Positions 1 through 8,542 of a stretch of 37,371 bases of DNA are shown in pieces. The position numbers and the translations under genes are program-made. Numbering within the stretch: the stretch's first letter is position 1; every line of letters begins with the position of its first letter. The notes under the pieces were generated by a model. The model saw only the letters and a list, made by a program, of their open reading frames with translations. It had not been told where the DNA came from and did not search any database. This DNA is from a virus, in the IMG/VR virus record IMGVR_UViG_3300034104_000267, positions 1 through 37,371 of that record; one strand, 5' to 3'.

Positions 1-1
1 C

Positions 2-178
2 TCTGCTTTTGAGTTGACTATCTGCAACAACAACAACACCGGCGCTTCGTCTACTGTTCCTGTCACCACAGGCACTGGTATCACGATCTTCGGTTCTGTG
101 ACTGTTCCACGTTTCGGCGCACACACATACCGTTTTGTGCGTACCGGTGACGCTGCCTACTCGGCCTTCTTGAAGTAA
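2..178 (+). CDS. C-terminal part of small virion-type protein (rest at 37162-37371)
   Basis: An open frame enters at the left edge and ends in TAA, giving 58 residues beginning SAFELTICN and ending YSAFLK. There is no start codon in it. It reads as the missing C-terminus of the gene truncated at the right edge (37162-37371). If the last and first C of the window are the same base, the two pieces fuse in frame to a 128-aa protein. Small beta-rich proteins of this type occur just after the coat gene in P22-like podoviruses and are suspected head decoration or minor virion proteins; that role is inferred. From memory, relatives carry several extra residues between the LLDAA and SAFEL segments, so a short unsequenced stretch at the join is also possible. 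A UUCG hairpin follows immediately. Confidence 0.75.
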   Translation, partial: SAFELTICNNNNTGASSTVPVTTGTGITIFGSVTVPRFGAHTYRFVRTGDAAYSAFLK

Positions 179-182
179 ACAA

Positions 183-205
183 TGGGGGCTTCGGCCCTCA
201 TTTTT
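183..205 (+). terminator. Intrinsic terminator-like hairpin with UUCG loop
   Basis: Stem TGGGGGC (183-189) pairs with GCCCTCA (194-200), seven pairs including one G-T wobble, around a TTCG tetraloop, followed by TTTTT (201-205). It sits between the small virion gene ending at 178 and the next gene at 218. It probably reduces readthrough rather than fully stopping the late operon. Confidence 0.6.
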
Positions 206-217
206 AAAGGAACAATT

Positions 218-631
218 ATGACCTCTAATACCAAACCAATTGGTGTTGCTTTTGAAGACCAAGACATCATTGGGTCTAACTTTGTACTGGCTGGCGGCGA
301 GTTGGGTTACACCGAAGAAGCAAGCGGCACAGTGACTCAATTGACAGACAAGTCCACAGCGGTCACGCTGAACAAGTCTGCTGGTCAGATCACACTGAAC
401 GGCGCCTCTTTGGCAAACATCACAAACGTTTCATTCACTTTGAACAACAGCACAATCAGCGCAAAAGACGTTATTATTTTAAGCGTGTCTTCTGGCGCTA
501 CCGCTGGTGCTTACAACTGCTGGATTTCTAGCAAAACCACAGGAAGTTGCGTAATCACAATTCGCAACCTTTCGGGCGGTTCGCTGTCTGAAGCTTTTGT
601 AATCAACTTTGCTGTACTCCACGTTCTGTAA
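218..631 (+). CDS. Hypothetical beta-rich virion-associated protein (137 aa)
   Basis: I do not recognise a named family. The protein is rich in Thr, Ser, Ala and Val (TVTQLTDKSTAVTLNKSAGQ, VSFTLNNSTI) with no Cys cluster or membrane segment until a mildly hydrophobic C-terminus, which suggests an all-beta fold. Its place between coat and connector genes suggests a head decoration, head-fibre or completion role (inference). The frame is open from 182, but that start would place the first 12 codons inside the UUCG hairpin. ATG 218 has an AAAGGA ribosome site about 7 bases upstream and is preferred. A 7-bp hairpin follows the stop. Confidence 0.75.
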   Translation: MTSNTKPIGVAFEDQDIIGSNFVLAGGELGYTEEASGTVTQLTDKSTAVTLNKSAGQITLNGASLANITNVSFTLNNSTISAKDVIILSVSSGATAGAYNCWISSKTTGSCVITIRNLSGGSLSEAFVINFAVLHVL

Positions 632-636
632 ACCAA

Positions 637-657
637 ATGGGGGCTAATCACCCCCAT
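637..657 (+). terminator. Hairpin, weak terminator-like
   Basis: ATGGGGG (637-643) pairs perfectly with CCCCCAT (651-657) around the loop CTAATCA. Only a short, broken T-run follows (TTCTT), so termination would be partial; an mRNA-stability element is an alternative. It lies six bases after the stop of the 137-aa gene. Confidence 0.4.
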
Positions 658-666
658 TCTTAAATT

Positions 667-849
667 ATGATCATTTATCTTGAACATCCCGAACATGGCG
701 CTAAAGTGGCGACTATGGATTTAGAGGCTGAGATGGATGAAAGAAATGGCTGGACTCGCTATAATCCAGACACGCCTTCTGAACCTGAAGCGGCTCCTGT
801 GAACGTGCTGGAAGTTAAACGCCGTAGAAAAACCACTGCTGAGGTTTAA
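667..849 (+). CDS. Hypothetical small charged protein (60 aa)
   Basis: This short protein starts MIIYLEHPEHGAKVAT, has an acidic middle (DLEAEMDERNGW) and ends in a basic KRRRKTT stretch. Similar small proteins often sit between coat/decoration and connector genes in podoviruses, but I cannot name a function. It follows a hairpin and ends 2 bases before the connector gene. No strong ribosome site is visible at ATG 667. The position within a tightly packed late operon and the absence of a competing frame support it. Confidence 0.65.
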   Translation: MIIYLEHPEHGAKVATMDLEAEMDERNGWTRYNPDTPSEPEAAPVNVLEVKRRRKTTAEV

Positions 850-851
850 AA

Positions 852-1565
852 ATGACAACGTACACCGCTGGCCAACAAATCGAACGGGCGCTTAGACTTC
901 TCGGTGTGCTTGCTGAAGGTGAGACGCCCTCTGCGGCTACGTCACAAGACGCCTTGATGGCGTTCAATCAAATGATTGATTCGTGGAACACAGAGCGTTT
1001 AGCCGTGTTTTGCACACAAGATCAAGTCTTTACATGGCCAGCAGGCTTAATTAGCCGCACCCTTGGCCCAACTGGTGACTTTGTTGGCCTTCGCCCTATT
1101 TTGCTTGATGATGCTACGTACTTTAAAGCAAACAACGGCGTGTCTTACGGCATCAAGATGATTAACCAACAGCAGTACAACGGTATTGCTGTTAAGACCG
1201 TGACCTCTACTTACCCGCAAGTTATGTGGGTCAACATGACGTTCCCCGATATTGAGATATATCTCTATCCAAGGCCAACGCAAGACTTGGAATTTCACTT
1301 TGTATCGGTTGAAGAACTAAACCGCCCCGCCACGTTGTCCACAATTCTGTACTACCCACCAGGCTATCTGCGTGCGTTTACATACAACTTGGCCATGGAG
1401 TTTGCCCCTGAGTTTGGCGTTGAGCCAAGCCCACAAGTGCAGCGTATTGCGATGACTTCCAAGCGTGACTTGAAGCGCATCAACAACCCAGATGATGTGA
1501 TGGCACTGCCTTACGCATTGGTGGCCAACCGCCAGCGTTTCAACATCTATGCCGGTAACTACTAA
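852..1565 (+). CDS. P22 gp4-like head-to-tail connector / tail accessory factor
   Basis: The 237-aa protein matches the P22 tail accessory factor gp4 family. The N-terminus (QQIERALRLLGVLAEGE, then ALMAFNQMIDSWN) has the typical helical pattern, and the C-terminal part (PPGYLRAFTYNLAMEFAPEFG) is typical of these connectors. In P22, gp4 binds under the portal ring after DNA packaging and provides the platform for gp10. It is longer than P22 gp4 (166 aa) but close to the size common in environmental relatives. GAGGT lies upstream of the start. The stop overlaps the ATG of the hub gene by one base (TAATG), fitting ordered co-translation. Confidence 0.88.
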   Translation: MTTYTAGQQIERALRLLGVLAEGETPSAATSQDALMAFNQMIDSWNTERLAVFCTQDQVFTWPAGLISRTLGPTGDFVGLRPILLDDATYFKANNGVSYGIKMINQQQYNGIAVKTVTSTYPQVMWVNMTFPDIEIYLYPRPTQDLEFHFVSVEELNRPATLSTILYYPPGYLRAFTYNLAMEFAPEFGVEPSPQVQRIAMTSKRDLKRINNPDDVMALPYALVANRQRFNIYAGNY

Positions 1566-3004
1566 TGAAGACGCCGATTCTTGGCTCTACTTATGTAGCG
1601 CGGTCTGTCAATGCGGCAGACGCTCGGATGGTCAATCTATTTCCAGAGATTGTCCCAGAGGCCGGTAAAGAGCCTGCGTTCCTAAATCGCGCCCCTGGTC
1701 TTAAACTACTCAACACCATTGGCAACGGCCCGATCCGAGGCTTGTGGGCGTTCTCGTCTAGCGACAGCACGGCCTTTGTTGTTTCTGGCACACAACTGTA
1801 CAAGATCACCACATCGTATGTCGCCACGCTGATCGGCACGGTGGCTGGTACTGGCCCTGTCAGTTTGGCTGACAACGGCACACAGCTGTTCATTGCGGCC
1901 AATGGCCCCAGCTACATCTACAACAACACGACAAACGCCTTTGGCCAGATCACCGATCCTGACTTCCCAGGCGCTGTGACTGTCTGCTATCTGGACGGTT
2001 ACTTTGTGTTCAATGAGCCAAACAGCCAAAAACTGTGGATTACTGCGCTGCTAGACGGCACATCCATTGACCCGCTTGAGTTTGCCAGCACTGAAGGCTC
2101 GCCTGACGGCTTGGTGGCCGTGGCTGCCAACTTCCGCGAGGTTTGGGCCTTTGGCACTAACTCGATTGAAGTCTGGTACGACTCTGGCGCAACAGACTTC
2201 CCCTTACAGCGCATCCAAGGCGCGTTTAACGAGTTGGGCTGTGCTGCCCCTTACTCGGTTGCCAAGATGGACAACGGCCTGTTCTGGCTTGGCCGTGACC
2301 GCCGTGGTGAAGGTATTGTCTACCGCGCCAACGGCTACACTGGCATTCGCATTTCCACACACGCTGTTGAGTGGCAAATCCAACAATACGATGATATATC
2401 GGACGCCATTGCGTATACATATCAGCAAGACGGCCACAGCTTTTATGTACTGGTTTTCCCTAGCGCCAATACGACTTGGGTCTATGATGCGGCCACACAA
2501 GCCTGGCATGAGCGTGCAGGGTTTACTGACGGCAACTTTACACGCCACCGTGGCAATTGCCAAATGGCGTTTAACAACAAGGTTGTCATTGGCGACTTTG
2601 AAAACGGTAACATCTACGCTTTTGATCTGGATGACTTCAGCGACAACGGCGGCATCCAGAAGTGGCTACGCACATGGCGTGCATTGCCAACTGGCCAGAA
2701 CAATCTGCGCCGCACGGCCCAGCACACACTGCAACTTGACTGCGAGTCTGGCGTTGGCCTGAACCTTGGTCAGGGCAGTGACCCTCAAGTGATGCTGCGC
2801 TTCTCGGACGATGGCGGCCATACGTGGTCTAACGAACATTGGAAGTCCATGGGCAAGATTGGCGAGTACTACAAGCGCGTGATGTGGCGTAGGCTTGGTA
2901 TGACAACTAAGTTGCGTGACCGTGTTTATGAAGTCTCTGGCACTGACCCTGTGAAGATTGCAATCATGGGCGCAGAACTAATTCTGAGTCCAACGAATGC
3001 CTAG
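1565..3004 (+). CDS. P22 gp10-like packaged DNA stabilization / tail hub protein
   Basis: The 479-aa protein belongs to the phage stabilisation family (P22 gp10). The opening residues (MKTPILGSTYVARSVNAAD, then VNLFPEI) and the RAPGLKLLNTIGNGPIRGLW region are characteristic, followed by a repetitive beta-propeller-like body (SNSIEVWYDSG, NKVVIGDFENGNIYAFD). In P22, gp10 forms the hexameric hub under gp4 that holds the needle and tailspikes and prevents DNA leakage; P22 gp10 is 472 aa, so this is full length. It overlaps the connector gene by one base and the following gene by eight bases. Confidence 0.9.
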   Translation: MKTPILGSTYVARSVNAADARMVNLFPEIVPEAGKEPAFLNRAPGLKLLNTIGNGPIRGLWAFSSSDSTAFVVSGTQLYKITTSYVATLIGTVAGTGPVSLADNGTQLFIAANGPSYIYNNTTNAFGQITDPDFPGAVTVCYLDGYFVFNEPNSQKLWITALLDGTSIDPLEFASTEGSPDGLVAVAANFREVWAFGTNSIEVWYDSGATDFPLQRIQGAFNELGCAAPYSVAKMDNGLFWLGRDRRGEGIVYRANGYTGIRISTHAVEWQIQQYDDISDAIAYTYQQDGHSFYVLVFPSANTTWVYDAATQAWHERAGFTDGNFTRHRGNCQMAFNNKVVIGDFENGNIYAFDLDDFSDNGGIQKWLRTWRALPTGQNNLRRTAQHTLQLDCESGVGLNLGQGSDPQVMLRFSDDGGHTWSNEHWKSMGKIGEYYKRVMWRRLGMTTKLRDRVYEVSGTDPVKIAIMGAELILSPTNA

Positions 3005-3692
3005 CCCTAACGCTACGCCAACGCCGATCACGCCGCCACGGGTGCCGCTGATTGACCCTCGCACGGGTTTAATTGACCGCGCTTGGTATTTATTCTTTCT
3101 GTCGTTACAAGACATAGCGACTTCCGTGGTTGAAGATGTTGATCTGGCCACTGATTCCATATCCCTGCTCGCGTCTTACGATGCGGCTTTGCTTTTGGTC
3201 AATCAAGAGTTGCAGACCCTGCCGCCAGTAGTCACCTTACCAGTTCCTGACGTATTAACTGACTGTTGCTCTGCCTTAGAGTCTCAAGTGGCCGAGATGC
3301 AAAAGCAGATCGAGGCGTTGCAAGTTCAGCCCATTGTTGACACTGCGGCTATCACTGCCGCTATTAACGCCGCATCATCAGCGCCTGTTACCAAGACCGC
3401 TGACTTTACGGTAGCTGACAATGAGACTTGGATTATTAACAATAAGTCAGGCTCGACTTGTACGGTAACTTTGCCCACAGCAAGCGCATGGACGGGCCGA
3501 GAACTTACTTTTAAGAATTTGCAGGCTCAGACCTTGGTGTCTGCATCTAGCAATGTTGTGTTGATTGACGGCACAGTCGCTGGCACAGCAATCCTCTTGG
3601 CAGTTGTAGGAAATTGGGCGACAATGGTGTCTGACGGCACTAATTGGGTCATCATGCAACAAGCCGCTAACAATTGCCTCTTATTGGAGTAA
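2997..3692 (+). CDS. Candidate tail needle/tail tip protein (gp26-like by position)
   Basis: The 231-aa protein has three parts. A Pro-rich N-terminus with RTGLIDRAWYLFFLSLQD (about residues 21-39) is a segment common at the start of phage tail proteins. A heptad-rich helical stretch follows (SALESQVAEMQKQIEALQVQ, about 91-110). A Thr/Val-rich beta C-terminus (about 130-225) could form a trimeric knob. It directly follows the gp10-type hub, where P22 encodes the gp26 needle that plugs the tail, so a needle or short fibre role is likely by context and architecture. I see no direct residue-level match to P22 gp26. It overlaps the hub gene by 8 bases. Confidence 0.65.
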   Translation: MPSPNATPTPITPPRVPLIDPRTGLIDRAWYLFFLSLQDIATSVVEDVDLATDSISLLASYDAALLLVNQELQTLPPVVTLPVPDVLTDCCSALESQVAEMQKQIEALQVQPIVDTAAITAAINAASSAPVTKTADFTVADNETWIINNKSGSTCTVTLPTASAWTGRELTFKNLQAQTLVSASSNVVLIDGTVAGTAILLAVVGNWATMVSDGTNWVIMQQAANNCLLLE

Positions 3693-3695
3693 ACC

Positions 3696-4031
3696 ATGAC
3701 AGTCACCGTCAAAGTCCTCGTACCGGCTAAATTTGCCGAAAACGCCCAAACAACCCAGTACACAGCGACTGGCGTTACGGCCATCATCGATAAGTTCACA
3801 GCGACTAACATTAGCGGCTCTGCCGCCACAATCAGCGTGAACTTGGTTACTGTTGCTGGTTCTGCGGGTAACACCAACTTGATTACCAAGACCAAGACCT
3901 TGCAAGCGTCTGAGGTCTATACCTTCCCAGAACTGGTTGGCCAAGTGCTTGGCGTGGGCGACTTTATCAGTACAATTGCAGGCACAGCCAGCGCAATCAA
4001 CATTCGCGTTTCTGGACGTGAGGTGACCTAA
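3696..4031 (+). CDS. Hypothetical small beta-rich protein (111 aa)
   Basis: The protein is Thr/Val/Ala-rich, with a pattern of short beta strands (YTATGVTAIIDKFTATNIS, AATISVNLVTVAG, VYTFPELVGQVLGVGDFIST). This resembles small phage proteins that describe a regular field value and may coat or decorate the virion. In style it is like the two small beta proteins after the coat gene. GGAG lies 8 bases before ATG 3696, and its stop overlaps the next start (TAATG). Function unknown; a tail-associated structural role is inferred from position. Confidence 0.7.
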   Translation: MTVTVKVLVPAKFAENAQTTQYTATGVTAIIDKFTATNISGSAATISVNLVTVAGSAGNTNLITKTKTLQASEVYTFPELVGQVLGVGDFISTIAGTASAINIRVSGREVT

Positions 4032-4498
4032 TGATCGTTCGCAAGGCCACTGAAGCTGATCTGCCTGAGTACATTAAGTTAGCGCAGGCGTTTCACGCTG
4101 CGTCACCGATGCACGGGTCAATTGGCTTTGATGTGCCTGGCTACTCACAGTTTTATTTGTCATCGCTACAAAACGACAGTATTGGTATTTGGCTTGCGGA
4201 GATTGAAAAAGAAGTTGTCGGTATATGCGGCGCTCTTGTGTACCCTCTTTACTTCAATCCTTCGGCGCTTGTCGTACAAGAGCTATGGTGGTGGCTAACC
4301 CCAGCCTCCCGTGGTAGCGGCGCTGGCGGTCAGATGTTTAAGCAGATTGAGCAATGGGCAAAAGATAAAGATGCGTCTGCATTATTTATGATTGCGTTAG
4401 AAGACAATCGGGCAAAAAAGATGGAAAATCTATACATCCGCGCTGGGTTTAGACCAATGGAGCGCACATTTATCAAAGAGGTCACATCATGGCAATAG
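4031..4498 (+). CDS. GNAT-family N-acetyltransferase
   Basis: The 155-aa protein starts MIVRKATEADLPEYIKLAQA, the usual GNAT opening. It contains the acetyl-CoA pyrophosphate loop RGSGAGGQMF (RxxGxG, about residues 93-102) after the beta-4 strand ELWWWLTP, and ends with the GNAT C-terminal motif NLYIRAGFRPMERTF. It should transfer an acetyl group from acetyl-CoA to an amine. The substrate cannot be told from sequence: a virion protein, host protein or small molecule are all possible. It is embedded in the tail/ejection operon, overlapping neighbours on both sides by 1 and 10 bases, so it is expressed late. Confidence 0.88.
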   Translation: MIVRKATEADLPEYIKLAQAFHAASPMHGSIGFDVPGYSQFYLSSLQNDSIGIWLAEIEKEVVGICGALVYPLYFNPSALVVQELWWWLTPASRGSGAGGQMFKQIEQWAKDKDASALFMIALEDNRAKKMENLYIRAGFRPMERTFIKEVTSWQ

Positions 4499-5235
4499 GA
4501 ACAGCAGCCGCAATTCTTGGAAGCGCAGTGTTGGGTGCAGCAGCGTCAAGAAGCGCATCTAAAACACAAGCTGGTGCAGCGCAACAAGCCGCTGATGTGC
4601 AAAGAAGTCAATTTGAACAAACACGCGAAGACCAAGCGCCTTACCGTCAAGCTGGTTATAACGCACTAGCCAATTTACAAAGCACTGCTGGTAATGTGCC
4701 TGCAGCGTTTAGATTTGGCGCAAGCGATTATCAAGCTGATCCAGGCTATGCATTCCGTTTGGCAGAAGGCCAGAAAGCGCTTGATCGCCAAGCGGCTGCC
4801 CGTGGTGGGTTGATCTCTGGCGGCGCTTTAAGAGCAGCGCAACGCTATGGTCAAGAGATGGGATCGCAAGAGTTTGGCAACGCATACAACCGCGCTTTAA
4901 CTGGCTACAACACTGAAGTGGCGCGCGAAAACCAGTTGTACAACCGTCAAGCGGCGTTGGCTGGTATCGGTCAAACTGCTACTAATTTAGTTGGTCAAGC
5001 TGGTCAAAATTATGCTACCAATGTAGGCAATTTAATGACTAGCGGCGCAGCGGCTAACGCTGCTGGCCAAGTTGGTATGGCCAATGCACTTACTGGCGGT
5101 TTAGGCACTTATCTAAACTATACCCAAAATAATGCGCTATTAGAAGCGCTAAGAAATCGTCGTTCTACTTATGGCGGCCCGACTGCTAATTTTGGTGGAA
5201 GTGGTAGCGGTACATTTGGTGAAGGAGATTATTAA
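4489..5235 (+). CDS. P22 gp7-like ejection / DNA transfer protein
   Basis: The 248-aa protein starts with a small-residue hydrophobic segment (AAAILGSAVLGAAASRSASK) and continues Gln/Ala-rich (AAQQAADVQRSQFEQTREDQ, then APYRQAGYNALANLQ). The signature FRFGASDYQADPGYAFRL and GQKALDRQAAARGGLISGG is characteristic of gp7-type and related ejection proteins. In P22, gp7, gp20 and gp16 leave the head with the DNA and help build the channel through the cell envelope. The C-terminus is Gly/Ser-rich and probably disordered. It overlaps the acetyltransferase by 10 bases, with GAGG upstream. Confidence 0.8.
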   Translation: MAIGTAAAILGSAVLGAAASRSASKTQAGAAQQAADVQRSQFEQTREDQAPYRQAGYNALANLQSTAGNVPAAFRFGASDYQADPGYAFRLAEGQKALDRQAAARGGLISGGALRAAQRYGQEMGSQEFGNAYNRALTGYNTEVARENQLYNRQAALAGIGQTATNLVGQAGQNYATNVGNLMTSGAAANAAGQVGMANALTGGLGTYLNYTQNNALLEALRNRRSTYGGPTANFGGSGSGTFGEGDY

Positions 5236-5237
5236 AC

Positions 5238-6554
5238 ATGGCACTTGATCCAAACATCGCTCTTGGCGTTAGGCCACTTGAAGTCCCTAACCAGTTGGCG
5301 CAATACGCGCAGTTATCTCAAATTCAAAACGTTCAAAATCAAAACCGCATGGCTGACATGCAATTGCAGGAATACGAACGCGCGCGTGGAGAAGAAGAAG
5401 GCTTGCGTAACTATTTAACTAGAACTGATCTTACAAACCCAGAAAACCGCGCGGGTTTGTTAAAGTTTGGTAAAACTGGTCGGGAATATGTTAAAACTTT
5501 AACTGAGCAAGATACTGCCGCACTTACCGCAAAAAACGTACAGTCGCAAATAAACGAGCGTGATTTCGGACTTCAAAAAAAGAAACTTGATTTTGCGTGG
5601 GGTTCTGTTGGTTCTGCGCCAACACCTCAAGATGCCATTCAAAAAATTACCGAAGGTGTGCGAAACGGCGTTTTTGATATGAAGACTGCGACAGCAGATA
5701 TTCAGAAACTTCAAAATATGACGCCTGAACAGTATCAACAATACAGAGTTCAAACAGTCATGGGCATTTTGGACGCCAAAGACAAACTTGGGTTTATGTT
5801 GCCAAAGACACGCGATCGAGACACTGGCGGTGTGATTCAAGTTATTCAAGACAATCCTGCATTGCCAGGTTACGGTTTGCCGATTGCTGGTGGGGCTATA
5901 CCCAAAACAGCAACACCAGGCGAAAAACTGACCGATGCGCGCGCCAGAGAAAACATTGCGATTAGCCAAGAAAGATTAAGACGCGACAGCGATCCAGTGG
6001 TTCAACAAGCGTTGGCAAGCGCTAGAGCAACGGGTGAAGCGATCGCCAAAGGTGACGTGGCGGCTAGACAAGCATTGCCTAAGATCATTAGCGACGCGCA
6101 ATTGGCGCTTGACGTTGTTGATCAGATGGTCGGCAAACAAGAAGTGCGCGACAAGAACGGCAAACTTATTCAAGCGGCTACAAAACCCCATCCAGGCTTT
6201 CAAGATGCTGTGGGCGCCACGTATTTACCCGGCGCTCGCTTTGTGCCTGGTACAAATGCGGCCAGCTTCCAAGCATTGCAAAACCAAGTTGAAGGCACTG
6301 CATTCTTGTCAGCGTTTGAAGCACTTAAAGGTGGCGGCGCTATCTCTGAGAAAGAGGGCGAGAAAGCTACCGCTGCTCGTTTGCGTATGACGTTGGCTCA
6401 AAACGAGCAAGAGTACGTCAAGGCCGCACGCGAGTTCCAAGACATTGTTCGTACCGGCGTGCAAAATGCACAACGTAAAGCTGGCGGCGGCGCGTCAAGC
6501 CCCGCGCCAACTAACGCTGCTAACATTGACGCGCTTCTCAAGAAATACGAGTAA
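5238..6554 (+). CDS. Ejection/internal virion protein (gp20-like by position)
   Basis: The 438-aa, mainly helical, Gln- and Lys-rich protein begins ALGVRPLEVPNQLAQYAQLS. This proline-containing opening with long helices (QIQNVQNQNRMADMQLQEYE) is typical of internal virion proteins in environmental podoviruses. The C-terminal part (ALKGGGAISEKEGEKATAAR, then REFQDIVRTGVQNAQRKAGG) resembles conserved segments of phage injection proteins. It lies between the gp7-like and the large ejection-type genes, the order seen in P22 (7-20-16). I infer it is packaged in the head and ejected with DNA. No enzymatic motif is visible. Confidence 0.75.
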   Translation: MALDPNIALGVRPLEVPNQLAQYAQLSQIQNVQNQNRMADMQLQEYERARGEEEGLRNYLTRTDLTNPENRAGLLKFGKTGREYVKTLTEQDTAALTAKNVQSQINERDFGLQKKKLDFAWGSVGSAPTPQDAIQKITEGVRNGVFDMKTATADIQKLQNMTPEQYQQYRVQTVMGILDAKDKLGFMLPKTRDRDTGGVIQVIQDNPALPGYGLPIAGGAIPKTATPGEKLTDARARENIAISQERLRRDSDPVVQQALASARATGEAIAKGDVAARQALPKIISDAQLALDVVDQMVGKQEVRDKNGKLIQAATKPHPGFQDAVGATYLPGARFVPGTNAASFQALQNQVEGTAFLSAFEALKGGGAISEKEGEKATAARLRMTLAQNEQEYVKAAREFQDIVRTGVQNAQRKAGGGASSPAPTNAANIDALLKKYE

Positions 6555-6556
6555 TC

Positions 6557-8542
6557 ATGGCCACACTTGAACAACTCACGGCAGCGTTGGTCAAAGCCGA
6601 TGCCGCAGGAAACACCGCAGACGCTAAAGCCTTTGCCGACGAGATTCGACGAGTGCAAGCCGCGCCAGCATTACCTACGGCTTTGCAGCCTTCAATGCGC
6701 GCTGACACAGGCATACCCGTTGAACGCAAGCCACCTACAACATACGAGCGCGTTCGTGAGTTCATCACGCCTACAGTTGAGATGCTGGGTGCGGCAGGCG
6801 GTGGTTTAGTTGGCGCTGGCGCGGGTACTATGGTATTGCCCGGCGTTGGTACAGCAACTGGCGCAGTAGGCGGCGCAGGACTTGGCTACGGCATGGCCAA
6901 AGAAGCGCTTAACCTAGCCGACATTTATATCGGCGGCAAAGCCCCACGCCAAGGCGCAGCGCAAGTTACTGAGCCAGTTCGTAATGTGCTTGAAGGCGCG
7001 ACCTTTGAGGCTGGCGGTCGTGTTCTTGGCCCCGCCATTGGTTATGTGGCGGGTAAAGTCGCTGACTTGCGTCAGATTCCTCAACAGAAAGCCGCTAAGA
7101 TTGTAAAAGACGCGCTTGGTTCTGACTTTGAACAAGTCACCAACGCCCTTCGCGCCGCCCAAGGCAAAGGTGTTAGCGCTGCACAAGCCACGGCTGAAAT
7201 TAACAGCCCAACATGGCAAGCACTAATTGACCGCGCTACTGCACGCGACCCACGATTCCTTCGTGCGTTAGAAGACACCCAAGGCAAAGAGTCTGTAAAC
7301 GCTCTTGCTAGGTTAGCAGGCGGTGCTACTGCGGCTGAAGCGCGCGGCACAGTTGAGCAAGCCAAGACTAACCTTAACTTATTGACTGGCCCGCAACGCG
7401 AAGCCGCATTGAAGCGCGCCAACTTAGGTAAGTACGTTGCTGACGAAGCAGCGGTTAGAGAAGCCAACGAATTGGCCACCTTAGCGGGATCAGGAACTAA
7501 AATTGATCCTGCTAAATTTGTTTCCCAAGCAACCGGCGCAGAAAAAGCGTTGCGCTCTGTTGGTATTAACCCGCTTGAAAGCGCATCGCTTATCCAGCGT
7601 ATTTCTGCCACATCTCAAAACCCTGCGTTTGCTGGTAACGATCTAATCAGCGGCGCGGTTAAAAACGTGGCTGACGACATCGCCAAGTGGACTAGCCAAG
7701 GCGGCGTGATTGACGCAGCGGCTTTAGAAGCTATTCGTAAAAATTCTGTCAACGCCGCTATTGCTAAACTACGTCCAGGTGCGGATGCAACGGCCCAGCG
7801 CAATCTAGCCGCAGGTGTGTTGGCCAAGATTAAGCCTGCGATTGACGACGCAATTGAAAGTGCGGGCGGCGCTGGGTGGCGCGATTATTTAACCGCCCAC
7901 GCCAAAGGCATGAGCGCAATTGCTGAAAAGAAACTGACAGGCGAAGCCTTACGTTTATGGAAAACCGACAAAGATGCGTTTGTGCGTCTGGTGCAAAACG
8001 AATCGCCTGAAGCTGTTGAGAAGATTCTTGGCCCAGGTAAATACAACATCGCCACTGAGTTGGCTGATGACGCTATGGCAGTTTTGCAAAACCAAGCAAA
8101 AAAGCGATTGACTGAAATTTCCGTTAAAGAACAAGTTAGCGCGGGTCAAGACGCATTGAAACAGCTGTTGCTAGACAACATGTCTAAGCTGCGTGTGCCG
8201 TCCTACTTGAGCGCTGTGGCCGCAACAACCAACAAGGCGTTGCAAATCTTGGAGAACAAGATTGGCGCTAAGACAATGAGTACGCTGACCGAAGGTTTAA
8301 AAACGCCTGAAGGTGCGGCTAAGTTGCTTGAGACATTGCCTGCTGCGGAGCGCAACCGCGTGATCAAACTGATTTCTGACCCGTCTATGCTGGGGCAGAC
8401 AAGCGCTAAAAAAGCTGCTGAAGCAATTCGTACCGGCACGGTCACTACTGGCGTCAATATGTTGGCGCCCGAGCGCAACAATGAGAACGCGCTAAACAAT
8501 CAGCCAGTGCGTAGGATTGAATTAACTGGAATGGCTAACTGA
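6557..8542 (+). CDS. Large ejection/internal virion protein (gp16-like by position)
   Basis: The 661-aa protein has an N-terminal helical segment (LTAALVKADAAGNTADAKAF) followed by a Gly/Ala-rich hydrophobic stretch at about residues 75-120 (MLGAAGGGLVGAGAGTMVLP, then a second run rich in GVGTATGAVGG). That stretch could insert into or cross a membrane. The rest is long Ala-rich helix. A small-residue membrane-active region in a large internal protein fits a DNA-ejection channel component such as P22 gp16. No lytic transglycosylase motif was found. The stop overlaps the next start by one base. Confidence 0.75.
   Translation: MATLEQLTAALVKADAAGNTADAKAFADEIRRVQAAPALPTALQPSMRADTGIPVERKPPTTYERVREFITPTVEMLGAAGGGLVGAGAGTMVLPGVGTATGAVGGAGLGYGMAKEALNLADIYIGGKAPRQGAAQVTEPVRNVLEGATFEAGGRVLGPAIGYVAGKVADLRQIPQQKAAKIVKDALGSDFEQVTNALRAAQGKGVSAAQATAEINSPTWQALIDRATARDPRFLRALEDTQGKESVNALARLAGGATAAEARGTVEQAKTNLNLLTGPQREAALKRANLGKYVADEAAVREANELATLAGSGTKIDPAKFVSQATGAEKALRSVGINPLESASLIQRISATSQNPAFAGNDLISGAVKNVADDIAKWTSQGGVIDAAALEAIRKNSVNAAIAKLRPGADATAQRNLAAGVLAKIKPAIDDAIESAGGAGWRDYLTAHAKGMSAIAEKKLTGEALRLWKTDKDAFVRLVQNESPEAVEKILGPGKYNIATELADDAMAVLQNQAKKRLTEISVKEQVSAGQDALKQLLLDNMSKLRVPSYLSAVAATTNKALQILENKIGAKTMSTLTEGLKTPEGAAKLLETLPAAERNRVIKLISDPSMLGQTSAKKAAEAIRTGTVTTGVNMLAPERNNENALNNQPVRRIELTGMAN

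Noticed and set aside
182-217. Upstream start for the 137-aa gene
   Set aside because: Those codons lie in a UUCG terminator hairpin, while ATG 218 has a good ribosome site.
2067-2762. 231-codon open frame in another frame inside the hub gene
   Set aside because: The Ser/Thr/Arg/Leu-rich translation looks like a shadow frame and the real gp10-like gene covers it completely.
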